A DNA stretch of 64,000 nt from Bacillota bacterium (GTDB lineage: Bacteria; Bacillota; Clostridia; Lachnospirales; Lachnospiraceae): NCBI GenBank assembly GCA_023392615.1, contig JAEVYT010000039.1, forward strand, positions 186,001 to 250,000. Reading direction: 5' to 3'. Under the pieces are notes generated by a model that was not told the origin of the DNA, did not search any database, and saw only the letters and a program-made list of their open reading frames with translations. Shown here piece by piece: positions 1-7,963 of this stretch. A program made the translations under genes and the position numbers. The stretch's first letter is position 1; each line of letters starts with the position of its first letter.

Positions 1-1
1 G

Positions 2-250
2 AAAAAGTCAACTACCTTTACCGTAATAAAGCGACTTGCCGACCGTGGAGTCTTAAAGAATGAAAATTCAATTGTAACCTCCTTGGTATCGAAGAATGAC
101 ATTCAAACTGCAGAAAGCCATGAGATAGTTGAGAAGACTTTTGATGGTTCCTTGCCACAATTTATCGCAGCCTTTACCAAAGAGAAGACTTTATCACCTG
201 ACGAAATTGTTGAAATCAAGCGTATGATTGAGTTATATGAGGAGGAATAA
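2..250 (+). CDS. BlaI/MecI/CopY-family repressor, C-terminal part
   Basis: The reading frame is open from the window edge to TAA at 248-250 and encodes about 82 residues with no start in the window, so this is the 3' part of a gene beginning upstream. The segment TTFTVIKRLADRGVLKNE matches the recognition-helix and wing region of BlaI/MecI winged-helix repressors, and the acidic helical tail with LSPDEIVEIKRMIE matches their dimerisation domain. Members bind the promoter of a divergent or downstream operon and are cleaved after a membrane protease signals. The next gene is such a protease and begins 2 bp after this stop, so the two form the usual repressor/sensor pair. The repressor's targets lie outside the window. 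Confidence 0.8.
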   Translation, partial: KKSTTFTVIKRLADRGVLKNENSIVTSLVSKNDIQTAESHEIVEKTFDGSLPQFIAAFTKEKTLSPDEIVEIKRMIELYEEE

Positions 251-252
251 TA

Positions 253-1728
253 ATGGAAGCTCTTTTTATCAAGTTGATCAATATGAGTATCAATGCCAGT
301 TATCTAATTATAGCAGTGATTATTATCCGCTACTTTTTTAAAAAAGCACCTAAAAATATGATCTGTTTGCTTTGGGGACTGGTTGCAATCCGATTATTAA
401 TCCCTTTTTCATTTGAAAGTACTACAAGCTTATTGCCTACCGCAACGACAATACAAGAGGATATTCTGTATCAAGATTCGACGCATATTAATAATGGATT
501 AAGTACTGATAACAACAATATCATCGATTCAGAAACTCCTCAATCTCTGAATCCTAATCAAGCAGAGAATACAAATCCAATACAGGTGATTCTATTTGCT
601 TCTTCAATCATTTGGATTATAGGCATAATTGTACTTATGTTATATAGCTTTTTTTCAATTATTCAAATAAAGCGTAAGGTGGCTACTGCCGTGCCGATGC
701 AGGATAACATATATCAATGCGATATAATTGGAAGCCCATTTGTATTTGGATTGTTTCGTCCGCGTATCTATTTACCCTTTTCAATTGAAGCTTCTAGTTT
801 GAATTATGTCCTAGCTCATGAGAAAGCACATATCAAACGACGAGATCATTGGTTTAAAGCCATTGGTTTCCTATTACTAACTGTGCACTGGTTCAATCCA
901 CTCGTTTGGGTTGCTTACATGTTGCTTTGCAGAGATATTGAATTAGCTTGTGATGAAAAAGTGTTAATGCAAATAGGTTCTCAGGAAAAAAAATCATATT
1001 CCACTACGTTATTGGCTTGTACATTAAAACGAAGTAGCATAGCTTTATGCCCATTAGCTTTTGGAGAAATTGGTGTAAAACATAGGGTGAAGAACATCCT
1101 TAATTTTAGAAAACCGACCTTATGGATTATGATTGTATCCATTATTTTATGTATCATTATCATGCTTACTTTTTCTTCCAACCCTTTAGGAAAAGACATT
1201 CACATAGATAGAGTTAGGTTAGATGTTTATGACTATCCAATAACAGAAGAATGTATTACAAAATTAAATTCGGGATATTTTTCGAAGGATAAGGATCTAT
1301 ATTCGCAACTCTTAGAGGAAAAATACGATAAAAATACATCGTATGGCAACTTGATCTGTGCGGTATATAATATATCTATACCTTATTCCGCCTTTTATAA
1401 CTTAGATGATTGCAATTTTAGTTATACCCTAAAAGTGGATGACAACTATAAAAATAATTTCTTTATGAGCCGTGGATTTCTAAGTGATGCCGAAGATGGC
1501 AAGTCAACGAGGGTCTATGTTATAGCCGTTTATGGAATGTCAAAAGATAAAACGAACGATGAGCTTATAAAGATAATAAAAAAAGCTAAGATAGATTTTA
1601 CCTTACACAATCAGTACAATGACCATAAAATTTCTAAGAATGTTAGTTCAAGATTCGAAGATGTCAAAACAGATCACGTCACCAAACTCGATATTTCAAA
1701 TAGTGGCGGAACAATTTTTGATAATTAA
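253..1728 (+). CDS. BlaR1/MecR1-like M56 membrane metallopeptidase
   Basis: This is a 491-residue membrane protein of the M56 family. Hydrophobic segments lie near residues 15-29, 35-54, 112-137 and 290-308. The zinc protease motif HEKAH is at residues 189-193, followed by the family-typical acidic segment DIELACDEKVL. In BlaR1 and MecR1, ligand binding outside the cell activates this protease, which leads to cleavage of the repressor. Here the roughly 180 residues after the last membrane segment do not show the SxxK/SxN/KTG motifs of the beta-lactam-binding sensor, so the stimulus is unknown. It is translationally close to the BlaI-type gene upstream, with a GAGGAGG-like ribosome site inside the end of that gene. 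Family placement is firm and a role in antibiotic resistance is not established. Confidence 0.85.
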   Translation: MEALFIKLINMSINASYLIIAVIIIRYFFKKAPKNMICLLWGLVAIRLLIPFSFESTTSLLPTATTIQEDILYQDSTHINNGLSTDNNNIIDSETPQSLNPNQAENTNPIQVILFASSIIWIIGIIVLMLYSFFSIIQIKRKVATAVPMQDNIYQCDIIGSPFVFGLFRPRIYLPFSIEASSLNYVLAHEKAHIKRRDHWFKAIGFLLLTVHWFNPLVWVAYMLLCRDIELACDEKVLMQIGSQEKKSYSTTLLACTLKRSSIALCPLAFGEIGVKHRVKNILNFRKPTLWIMIVSIILCIIIMLTFSSNPLGKDIHIDRVRLDVYDYPITEECITKLNSGYFSKDKDLYSQLLEEKYDKNTSYGNLICAVYNISIPYSAFYNLDDCNFSYTLKVDDNYKNNFFMSRGFLSDAEDGKSTRVYVIAVYGMSKDKTNDELIKIIKKAKIDFTLHNQYNDHKISKNVSSRFEDVKTDHVTKLDISNSGGTIFDN

Positions 1729-1749
1729 TTTCCATTAACGGCATGAAAA

Positions 1750-1793
1750 GGAGCTTTTGCAAAAAGCTTAACTAGCTATTTTGAAAAAGCTCC
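1750..1793. terminator. Inverted repeat between convergent genes, possible terminator
   Basis: Two 15-nt arms (GGAGCTTTTGCAAAA at 1750-1764 and its complement with one mismatch at 1779-1793) enclose a 14-nt loop. The element lies between a plus-strand gene and a minus-strand gene that converge. On the minus strand the stem is followed by TTTT, and on the plus strand there is no clear U-tract, so it may serve mainly the minus-strand operon. Confidence 0.5.
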
Positions 1794-1900
1794 ATAATCT
1801 TCACTAAATGGTATAGAACCATGCAACTACGCCTCTCATAACTCCCTAACGCTCACCTCAACAACAAAACCTCTTACGCTAAACACTCCAATACAACCTA

Positions 1901-3022
1901 TTACGCATAATACACTGTTTCATAGATCTCCATGATTGTCTTGGAATCTAGTTCGGTATAGTTGTTCGCCATCAGTCTGCCCTGTTTGTTCATGACATTC
2001 TCGGTAAAGGTGATGATTTCATTCTGGGTTACGCTGTAGGCACTGAGGGGTTTTCTGATTAAAATACAGTCCAATAAATCCTCAAGATTTTGGTATACCT
2101 CGTCTTCTTCGCAGGATAAGCATTCTGCGATTAACTGGTTCAGTATCTGAATCTTACCGACAGGCTTTAGTCTTAGGTAGGTTTTAAATACTGCAGTGAA
2201 CAGCGCATAATTTGCTTCCCCATGTGCAACATGGTGCGCTCCGCCGAAGGGGAGGCTCATCGCATGCACGGCAGCACAGCCGGCGTTACCGAAAGCGATT
2301 CCTGCGTAAGTGCTGGCTAAAAGGAACTGATCCATGTATTCTAATCTGGCGTCCTCGCCGGATTCCCGAATCTTAAGAAATCCAGTGAGAATAAGCTTGA
2401 TTGCTTCCTTGGAGAATAGCTCTGTGAATGCGTTCGCTCTTGGTGAGAGGAAGGATTCACAAGCATGGATCAATGCGTCAATTGCACTAGGCGCAAAGAA
2501 ACGGAAGGGAAGGTTTTCCAGTAATTCGGGGATCAGTACCGCGCAATCAGCGAATTCCTCGTCCGTCTGCAAGCCCATCTTCGTGTTGCGGGATACCAGT
2601 TCGATGACGGATACGCTGGTAACCTCACTTCCCGTACCACAGGTGGTCGGAACAATCACAAGCTCTCGCACCTTCTTGGTCGGGATGATCTTGTCGTAGA
2701 GATCCAGAACCGGCGATACGGTTTCTTGCACTAATAGCTTTGATATATCAATGATTGTTCCTCCGCCGATTGCGATTACGCGGGTAAAATCTAGCTCCTT
2801 AATGTCCTTCCAGATCGCCTCCACCATCAGGTCGGTTGGCTCTCCCTGACCATATTCTTGAAGGATAACCACATGAGCATCCTTCACCAATTCGGAAAAA
2901 TAGTTGCTGTAATAAGGCTCATTTGTCAGGATTAAATCCTTCTTGCCAATCTCAAATCCCTGTACAAATTCTTTGCAATTTAATGCCTGATAAATGGTTG
3001 GCATGATGCGAAACTGCTTCAT
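1901..3022 (-). CDS. 4hbD: Iron-containing alcohol dehydrogenase, 4-hydroxybutyrate dehydrogenase type
   Basis: The 373-residue product is a group III iron-dependent alcohol dehydrogenase. It resembles the clostridial 4-hydroxybutyrate dehydrogenase across its length as I recall it: AIGGGTIIDISKLL for nucleotide binding, IVPTTCGTGSEVTSVSV, AGIAFGNAGCAAVHA and the metal-binding histidines in GGAHHVAHGEANY. That enzyme interconverts succinate semialdehyde and 4-hydroxybutyrate with NADH. It starts at ATG with GGGGAGAGG upstream and lies 23 bp after a class III aminotransferase, so the pair could turn GABA into 4-hydroxybutyrate. Given the neighbouring ectoine-type genes, reduction of aspartate 4-semialdehyde to homoserine is a possible alternative. 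The family is confident; the substrate is inferred. Confidence 0.8.
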   Translation of the reverse strand: MKQFRIMPTIYQALNCKEFVQGFEIGKKDLILTNEPYYSNYFSELVKDAHVVILQEYGQGEPTDLMVEAIWKDIKELDFTRVIAIGGGTIIDISKLLVQETVSPVLDLYDKIIPTKKVRELVIVPTTCGTGSEVTSVSVIELVSRNTKMGLQTDEEFADCAVLIPELLENLPFRFFAPSAIDALIHACESFLSPRANAFTELFSKEAIKLILTGFLKIRESGEDARLEYMDQFLLASTYAGIAFGNAGCAAVHAMSLPFGGAHHVAHGEANYALFTAVFKTYLRLKPVGKIQILNQLIAECLSCEEDEVYQNLEDLLDCILIRKPLSAYSVTQNEIITFTENVMNKQGRLMANNYTELDSKTIMEIYETVYYA

Positions 3023-3045
3023 AACGATCCTCTCCCCTCTCTCAT

Positions 3046-4398
3046 TTACATGAGTTTTTCAATTGCTTGCTCCAATATATCAAAGCCTGCCTCAAGCTGC
3101 TCGTCTGTGATTACAAGTGGTGCCAGAAAGCGAACGACATTCAGATAAGTACCTGCTGCCTCAATAATTAATCCGTTCTGTGCACATTCATGAACGAGTG
3201 CAGACACAATCGCTCCGTTTGGCTCCTTGCTCGCCTTATCCTTTACGAATTCGATTCCGATCATGGAACCAAGACCACGAACATCTCCTACTACTTCGTA
3301 TTTCTCTTTCCAACCGTTGAATTTTGCAAAGCATTTTTCTCCTATTTCCACACTTCGATCCAGAAGATTATCTCTCTCGATTACTTCTAATACTTTGAGT
3401 CCTGCAGCACAGCCAAGTGCGTTACCGCCGTAGGTTCCGCCGATGGTTCCGCCTTTTACGGAATTCATAATCTCATCCCTTGCGATGATTGCACTGAGTG
3501 GAACGCCGCCCGCGATGGATTTAGCGGTTGCGATGATGTCCGGTTCACAGCCTTCTTCCAACCAGTAATTCGAAGCGAATAACTTGCCGGTACGTCCAAA
3601 ACCACTTTGAACTTCATCTGCGATAATTAATATGCCATTCTCATCACAGATTTTACGTACTGCCTTCACCCATTCAATCGGAGCAGGGACGAAGCCGCCC
3701 TCACCCTGAAGCGGCTCTAGTACCACCGCAGCGATATAATCCGCAGGTGAACCCTCTTCAAAGATGCGTTTTAAATCATTGATGTAGAATTCAATTGCCT
3801 GATCCTCATTCATGCCCTCCGGTCTGCGATAGAGGTATGGATATCTTGCACGATAAATTCCATCCGGGAATGGGCCCATTCCCGCTGCATAAGCTTTCTT
3901 TGAAGTCATTGCCATCGTAAGCTGTGTTCTTCCGTGGAAGGCACCGGAGAATACGATGATATTCGGTCGGTTAGTATATGCTTTCGCAATCTTTACCGCA
4001 TTCTCATCTGCTTCAGCACCGCTGTTTGCAAAGAAGGTCTTCTTGTGTTCGCCTCTTACCGGTACCACCTGGCTCAACTTTTCAGAAAGTTCTACGTATC
4101 CTTCGTGGGTTACGATGTTGAACATGCCATGAAGGTATTTGTCCGCTTGATCCTTAACAGCTGCCACGATGTCCGGGTGACAGTGACCCACGTTTAATAC
4201 GCCTACCCCTCCGACCCAGTCAAGGAAGTAGTTGCCGTCCACATCCTCAATGATTGCGCCGGAAGCTTCCTTCATAACCACCGGGTACACACATTTGATC
4301 GCATCCGGTACGGTATTTCCTCTTCGGTTGATTATTTCCTGTGCCTTTACACCCGGCACGGTTGCACTCACTATTTTAGGTAATTCTTTACTTAACAT
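3046..4398 (-). CDS. Class III aminotransferase (GabT/DoeD-like)
   Basis: This 450-residue protein is a fold-type I, PLP-dependent omega-aminotransferase. Visible motifs are NSGAEADENAVKIA for the phosphate-binding region, SGAFHGRT, ADEVQSGFGRTG with the PLP-contacting Asp, and TAKSIAGGVPLSAI with the likely Schiff-base Lys. Length and motifs fit 4-aminobutyrate aminotransferase, and also 2,4-diaminobutyrate aminotransferase (DoeD), which acts in ectoine breakdown. It is the first gene of a two-gene minus-strand operon with the iron dehydrogenase and is divergent from the PucR-type gene, whose start is under 100 bp away. It begins at ATG behind AAAAGGAGAG. Either GABA or diaminobutyrate is a plausible substrate and sequence alone does not decide. 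Confidence 0.85.
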   Translation of the reverse strand: MLSKELPKIVSATVPGVKAQEIINRRGNTVPDAIKCVYPVVMKEASGAIIEDVDGNYFLDWVGGVGVLNVGHCHPDIVAAVKDQADKYLHGMFNIVTHEGYVELSEKLSQVVPVRGEHKKTFFANSGAEADENAVKIAKAYTNRPNIIVFSGAFHGRTQLTMAMTSKKAYAAGMGPFPDGIYRARYPYLYRRPEGMNEDQAIEFYINDLKRIFEEGSPADYIAAVVLEPLQGEGGFVPAPIEWVKAVRKICDENGILIIADEVQSGFGRTGKLFASNYWLEEGCEPDIIATAKSIAGGVPLSAIIARDEIMNSVKGGTIGGTYGGNALGCAAGLKVLEVIERDNLLDRSVEIGEKCFAKFNGWKEKYEVVGDVRGLGSMIGIEFVKDKASKEPNGAIVSALVHECAQNGLIIEAAGTYLNVVRFLAPLVITDEQLEAGFDILEQAIEKLM

Positions 4399-4494
4399 AA
4401 ATCATCTCTCCTTTTGTTAATCATCTTGACTATCTGATATTTCATATGGTTTAATTATTGCATTACAAATTATATTAGAGAAAGAGTGGTAAAT

Positions 4495-5658
4495 ATGGCG
4501 CTTCAATTACAATATGTATTTCATGAAACCCGCAATACGTTCTCCATAACTCCGGTTGCCGGTGTGAAAGGACTGTCAAAGTATTTTGTATGGCCTCATG
4601 TATTAGAGAATATTGAAGCGATTAATTTCTTAAGCGGCAATGAATTAATCTTTACCACTGGCATCGGTAAGAATTCCGATGACTGGTTGAAAAATTATAC
4701 CTTGGGATTAATTCATAAGGGTGTTAGCGGCCTGGTAGTCAATCTTGGTCCCTTTATTCAGGAAATTGATGAAGAGGTGATTGACCTATGTAATCGTAAT
4801 GATTTCCCGATCTTCACCATCCCGTGGCAGGTTCATATCGCGGATATCATCCGTGATTTTTGTAACCGTTTATTTACGGACGACCAAACTCAGATTAGTA
4901 ATGCCGAAGCCTTTAAGAATGCGATCTTCTATCCAAATATGCCCGAATTGTTCCACCATTCACTGGAGCGCGATGGCTATGTGTTATCCGACTCCTTTGT
5001 CATCCTACACATTCAGGCAATTCAAACCACAAAAAGTATTGAATATAATAATTTCAACAGTCAATATATGTTCTATTTGCAGTTATCCTTGTCGCAGGAA
5101 TTTCCTCACAAGTGTCTCTATCTTCAAAATGATACATTTCACATCATACTGAATCAGGTTACGAAGGAGCGTCTCACTCACTTTATTGATGAGTTGAACG
5201 CCTATAATTCCAAGCGTCATACCAATTATGAATTCCATATTGGATGCAGTTCCATTAAGCAGGATATCTCTTCTCTTCCATTGCTCCACGAGCAAGCGGT
5301 ATCCACTTTAGAGCTGGCGAAGAAGCAAAACTTATCCTATCTGTTGTTTGACTCTTCTCCAATCAATAAGCTCCTGCTCTCGGTAAAGGATTCTTCTGTA
5401 TTAACCGATGTGTACCGGGATATTCTTGGTTCCATCACAGATTATGACAAAGCGCATAATACCGAATATTTGGAAACCTTAAAGCTCTATCTTGAGAATA
5501 ACTCCAGTATTCAAGCGGTTGCCGATATTAAGTTCACTCACCGTAATACCATTAACAACCGAATTCATAAGATTAAAACAATCTTTCAGCTGGATCTGTC
5601 CTCACCGGAGACCCGTTTTTTACTTCTACTGGCCTACCATATCCAGAACACCTTCTAA
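4495..5658 (+). CDS. PucR-family transcriptional regulator
   Basis: The product of about 387 residues has the PucR layout. An N-terminal ligand-sensing domain starts with LQYVFHETRNTF and contains ELIFTTGIG; a middle region follows; and a C-terminal helix-turn-helix contains LETLKLYLENNSSIQAVADIKFTHRNTINNRIHKI. Members are usually activators or repressors of purine, GABA or amino-acid catabolism genes. I prefer ATG at 4495, which sits about 8 nt after GAGAAAGAG; an in-frame GTG at 4486 overlaps that site. The gene is divergent from the aminotransferase-dehydrogenase operon, so that operon is the likeliest target, and perhaps the transport and hydrolase operon beyond. Ectoine clusters in Proteobacteria usually carry a MocR-type regulator (EnuR) instead. 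Confidence 0.85.
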   Translation: MALQLQYVFHETRNTFSITPVAGVKGLSKYFVWPHVLENIEAINFLSGNELIFTTGIGKNSDDWLKNYTLGLIHKGVSGLVVNLGPFIQEIDEEVIDLCNRNDFPIFTIPWQVHIADIIRDFCNRLFTDDQTQISNAEAFKNAIFYPNMPELFHHSLERDGYVLSDSFVILHIQAIQTTKSIEYNNFNSQYMFYLQLSLSQEFPHKCLYLQNDTFHIILNQVTKERLTHFIDELNAYNSKRHTNYEFHIGCSSIKQDISSLPLLHEQAVSTLELAKKQNLSYLLFDSSPINKLLLSVKDSSVLTDVYRDILGSITDYDKAHNTEYLETLKLYLENNSSIQAVADIKFTHRNTINNRIHKIKTIFQLDLSSPETRFLLLLAYHIQNTF

Positions 5659-5776
5659 GATCCTTAGTATATGGATTTGAGTAGGAATACTTAAGGAGTC
5701 TCGTTCCTTACTCCAAATAATATCACCGTATATCGCTTTCGTACCTTCATCCTGCTTGAATACACCATTAATTGCA

Positions 5777-6502
5777 TTAGTTCATCATTCTGGCTAGGAA
5801 TTCCTGTGTACGTGGCTGCTTCGGATTCCCGAATACGCTCCGTGGCTCTCCTTCTTCAACGATATAACCGTTATCCATGAATATGACATGGTTTGATACA
5901 TCTCTGGCAAACTCCATCTCATGGGTGACCACCACCATGGTTGTTCCGGACAGTGCCAGCTTTTTAATAATTGTAAGTACCTCGGACACAAGCTCTGGAT
6001 CAAGTGCGGAAGTCGGTTCATCAAATAATAGAATCTCCGGTTTCATCGCAAGAGCTCTGGCAATTGCCACACGCTGCTGCTGCCCTCCGGATAAGGTGCT
6101 GGGGTAACAATCTGCCTTGCTTTCTAGTCCTACCTGCGCGAGCAGTTCCATTCCTTCTCTCTTTGCCTGATCCTTCGGTTTCTTAAGGATGGAGATTGGT
6201 CCCTCAATCACGTTATGTAATACCGTCATGTTAGGAAATAGATTAAATCGCTGGAATACCATACCCACTTTCGTATGTACATCCCGTCTTTTTACACCGG
6301 GTTCCAATATGTTCTTTCCATTCAAAAATATCTCTCCGCCTGTTGGGCTTTCCAATAGATTCAAGCAACGAAGCATCGTACTTTTCCCCGAACCGGAGGG
6401 GCCGATGACGCTGATTACATTCCCTTCCTTGACCGTAAGTGAGATATCCTTTAATACTTCTACATCACCGAAATTCTTTTTAAGATGCACTACTTCTAAC
6501 AA
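5777..6502 (-). CDS. Polar amino acid ABC transporter ATP-binding protein (GlnQ type)
   Basis: The 241-residue protein has a complete ABC ATPase core: Walker A GPSGSGKST, Q-loop VFQRFNLFPNM, signature LSGGQQQRVAIARAL, Walker B ILLFDEPTSALD and the switch His in VVVTHEME. These details are typical of the GlnQ/HisP group that energises amino-acid uptake. The start is TTG behind GAGGTGATCAG. It is the last gene of the minus-strand operon and a second ATPase of the same group lies upstream at 10355-11140, so one transporter appears to have two candidate ATPases. No matching permease is adjacent, and it may replace or supplement the first ATPase. Confidence 0.9.
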   Translation of the reverse strand: MLEVVHLKKNFGDVEVLKDISLTVKEGNVISVIGPSGSGKSTMLRCLNLLESPTGGEIFLNGKNILEPGVKRRDVHTKVGMVFQRFNLFPNMTVLHNVIEGPISILKKPKDQAKREGMELLAQVGLESKADCYPSTLSGGQQQRVAIARALAMKPEILLFDEPTSALDPELVSEVLTIIKKLALSGTTMVVVTHEMEFARDVSNHVIFMDNGYIVEEGEPRSVFGNPKQPRTQEFLARMMN

Positions 6503-6518
6503 CTGATCACCTCATTTT

Positions 6519-6902
6519 TTATAATATCACTGCGATAGCGTCGAGCTCTATATTTGCTCCCCCTGCCAGATTACTTACTTCCATCGCGATTCTAGCGGGT
6601 GGATTCTCCGGAAAATACCCGGAATATACTTCATTAAATTCCTTCATCATTCCGATATCTTTTACAACTACATCCACTTTCACGATATCATCCATCGTTA
6701 CGCCTGCTGCCTCTGCGGTATTCTTCAAATTCTCCATCGCGTATTTTGCTTCGATGCGAATATCTCCGTCTCCCACGATCTGATCCGTCTTTGGATCATC
6801 TCCGCATACACCGGCAAAGAACACCATATTACCGACCTTAATTGCCTGGGAATAGCATGCTGTTGGCTTTGTTGCCTTCTCGGTGAATATTACCTGTTTC
6901 AT
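6519..6902 (-). CDS. ridA: RidA/YjgF/YER057c family enamine/imine deaminase
   Basis: The 127-residue protein has standard RidA features: an N-terminal FTEKATKPTACYSQAIKVGNMVFFAG, a PPARIAMEVSNLAGGANIELDAIAV end with the Arg that binds substrate carboxylate, and the usual length. RidA proteins hydrolyse reactive 2-aminoacrylate-type enamines and imines made by PLP dehydratases. It sits between a PLP dehydratase gene and an ABC ATPase gene in one operon, so it probably clears the product of the EutB-like enzyme. The start is ATG with AAGAGGTGG about 6 nt upstream. The family call is firm; the substrate is inferred from context. Confidence 0.92.
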   Translation of the reverse strand: MKQVIFTEKATKPTACYSQAIKVGNMVFFAGVCGDDPKTDQIVGDGDIRIEAKYAMENLKNTAEAAGVTMDDIVKVDVVVKDIGMMKEFNEVYSGYFPENPPARIAMEVSNLAGGANIELDAIAVIL

Positions 6903-6967
6903 CTTGCCACCTCTTTTTTATTAAACTCTAGTTCACTATAATAAGTTTCATTGAATCTCTTCTGTTC

Positions 6968-7951
6968 TCATAATTTCTCTGTATCATTTAAGATGTTTTT
7001 GATTGTTTCCATTCCGACGCCATTGCCAGTAACTACGATTACAATATTCTTTCCTTTGGGAAGGTTATCTTGGCGCAGCGCATAGGCTATTCCCACTGCT
7101 CCGGCTCCCTCCACGATCATTTTATGATTTCTCATAATATACCGGATTCCCTCCGCGATCTCTTCTTCAGATACCTGTGCGGTTTGGTCTACATAATCCT
7201 TCACGATATCATAAGTGTATTGATTATCCAAACCGATGCCTCCTAAGAGGCTATCTGCTAAGGTTGGAGTTTCCGACATCTCGACAGGATGACCTGCCTT
7301 TAAGCTTTCAATCATCACGGCGGATTCCTTCATTGAAATCCCCACCACTTTTACATCCTCTATCGTCATCTTTAATCCCAGGGTAACTCCGGACATCAGC
7401 CCTCCGCCGGATAGCGGAACGAGTACCATATCCACCTCCGGGCAATCCTCAACAATCTCAAGCCCGATGGTTCCCTGACCACATATTATTTCTTTATCAT
7501 CGTAAGGGGGTATCACAGTAACACCTTCCTCCTCCTGAAGTTTGAAGCAATAGGTTCCCGCAGCATCCTGCGAATCCCACTCCTGCAATACAACCGGATT
7601 ATAACGACTGATTTTATTTACTTTGACACTTGGAACATGCTTTGACATACATACCGTTGCTTTCATCCCAAGCCTGTTTGCCATATAAGCTACCGCCAAA
7701 CCATGATTTCCGGTGGAAAAGGTTGAGATTCCTTTTGCCTTTTGTTCCGCAGTCAGGCTAAGTATCTTATTCGCTGCTCCTCGTATCTTAAATGCTCCGA
7801 TTTCCTGTAGATTTTCAAACTTAATATAAATATTACTTCCTGTCAGTTCCGACAGTTCATGGGAGTAAGTTAATGCTGTCCTAATTACATAAGGTTTAAT
7901 TCGTTGCTTCGCCTTCCAGATCTCTCTGGAGGTTATATTCTTCACCTTCAC
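6968..7951 (-). CDS. eutB: PLP-dependent threonine-dehydratase-like enzyme, hydroxyectoine EutB type
   Basis: This 327-residue protein is a fold-type II PLP enzyme. KFENLQEIGAFKIRGAANK carries the PLP Lys, STGNHGLAVAY binds the substrate carboxylate and VPLSGGGLMSG binds the PLP phosphate. It lacks the C-terminal ACT regulatory domain of biosynthetic threonine deaminase. Two stretches, GQGTIGLEIVED and TLADSLLGGIGLDN, are ones I associate with EutB of hydroxyectoine clusters, which removes water from the hydroxylated diaminobutyrate intermediate. A catabolic threonine or serine dehydratase is the alternative. The start is GTG at 7951 behind GGAGGAGAACAA. It is 12 bp after the M20 gene and followed by ridA, as expected for an enzyme releasing an enamine. 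Confidence 0.75.
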   Translation of the reverse strand: MKVKNITSREIWKAKQRIKPYVIRTALTYSHELSELTGSNIYIKFENLQEIGAFKIRGAANKILSLTAEQKAKGISTFSTGNHGLAVAYMANRLGMKATVCMSKHVPSVKVNKISRYNPVVLQEWDSQDAAGTYCFKLQEEEGVTVIPPYDDKEIICGQGTIGLEIVEDCPEVDMVLVPLSGGGLMSGVTLGLKMTIEDVKVVGISMKESAVMIESLKAGHPVEMSETPTLADSLLGGIGLDNQYTYDIVKDYVDQTAQVSEEEIAEGIRYIMRNHKMIVEGAGAVGIAYALRQDNLPKGKNIVIVVTGNGVGMETIKNILNDTEKL

Positions 7952-7963
7952 TTGTTCTCCTCC

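Noticed and set aside
5670..5745. Possible terminator between PucR gene and ABC ATPase gene (GAGTA-GGAAT with GTTCCTTACTC)
   Set aside because: Pairing is interrupted and no T-run follows on either strand.
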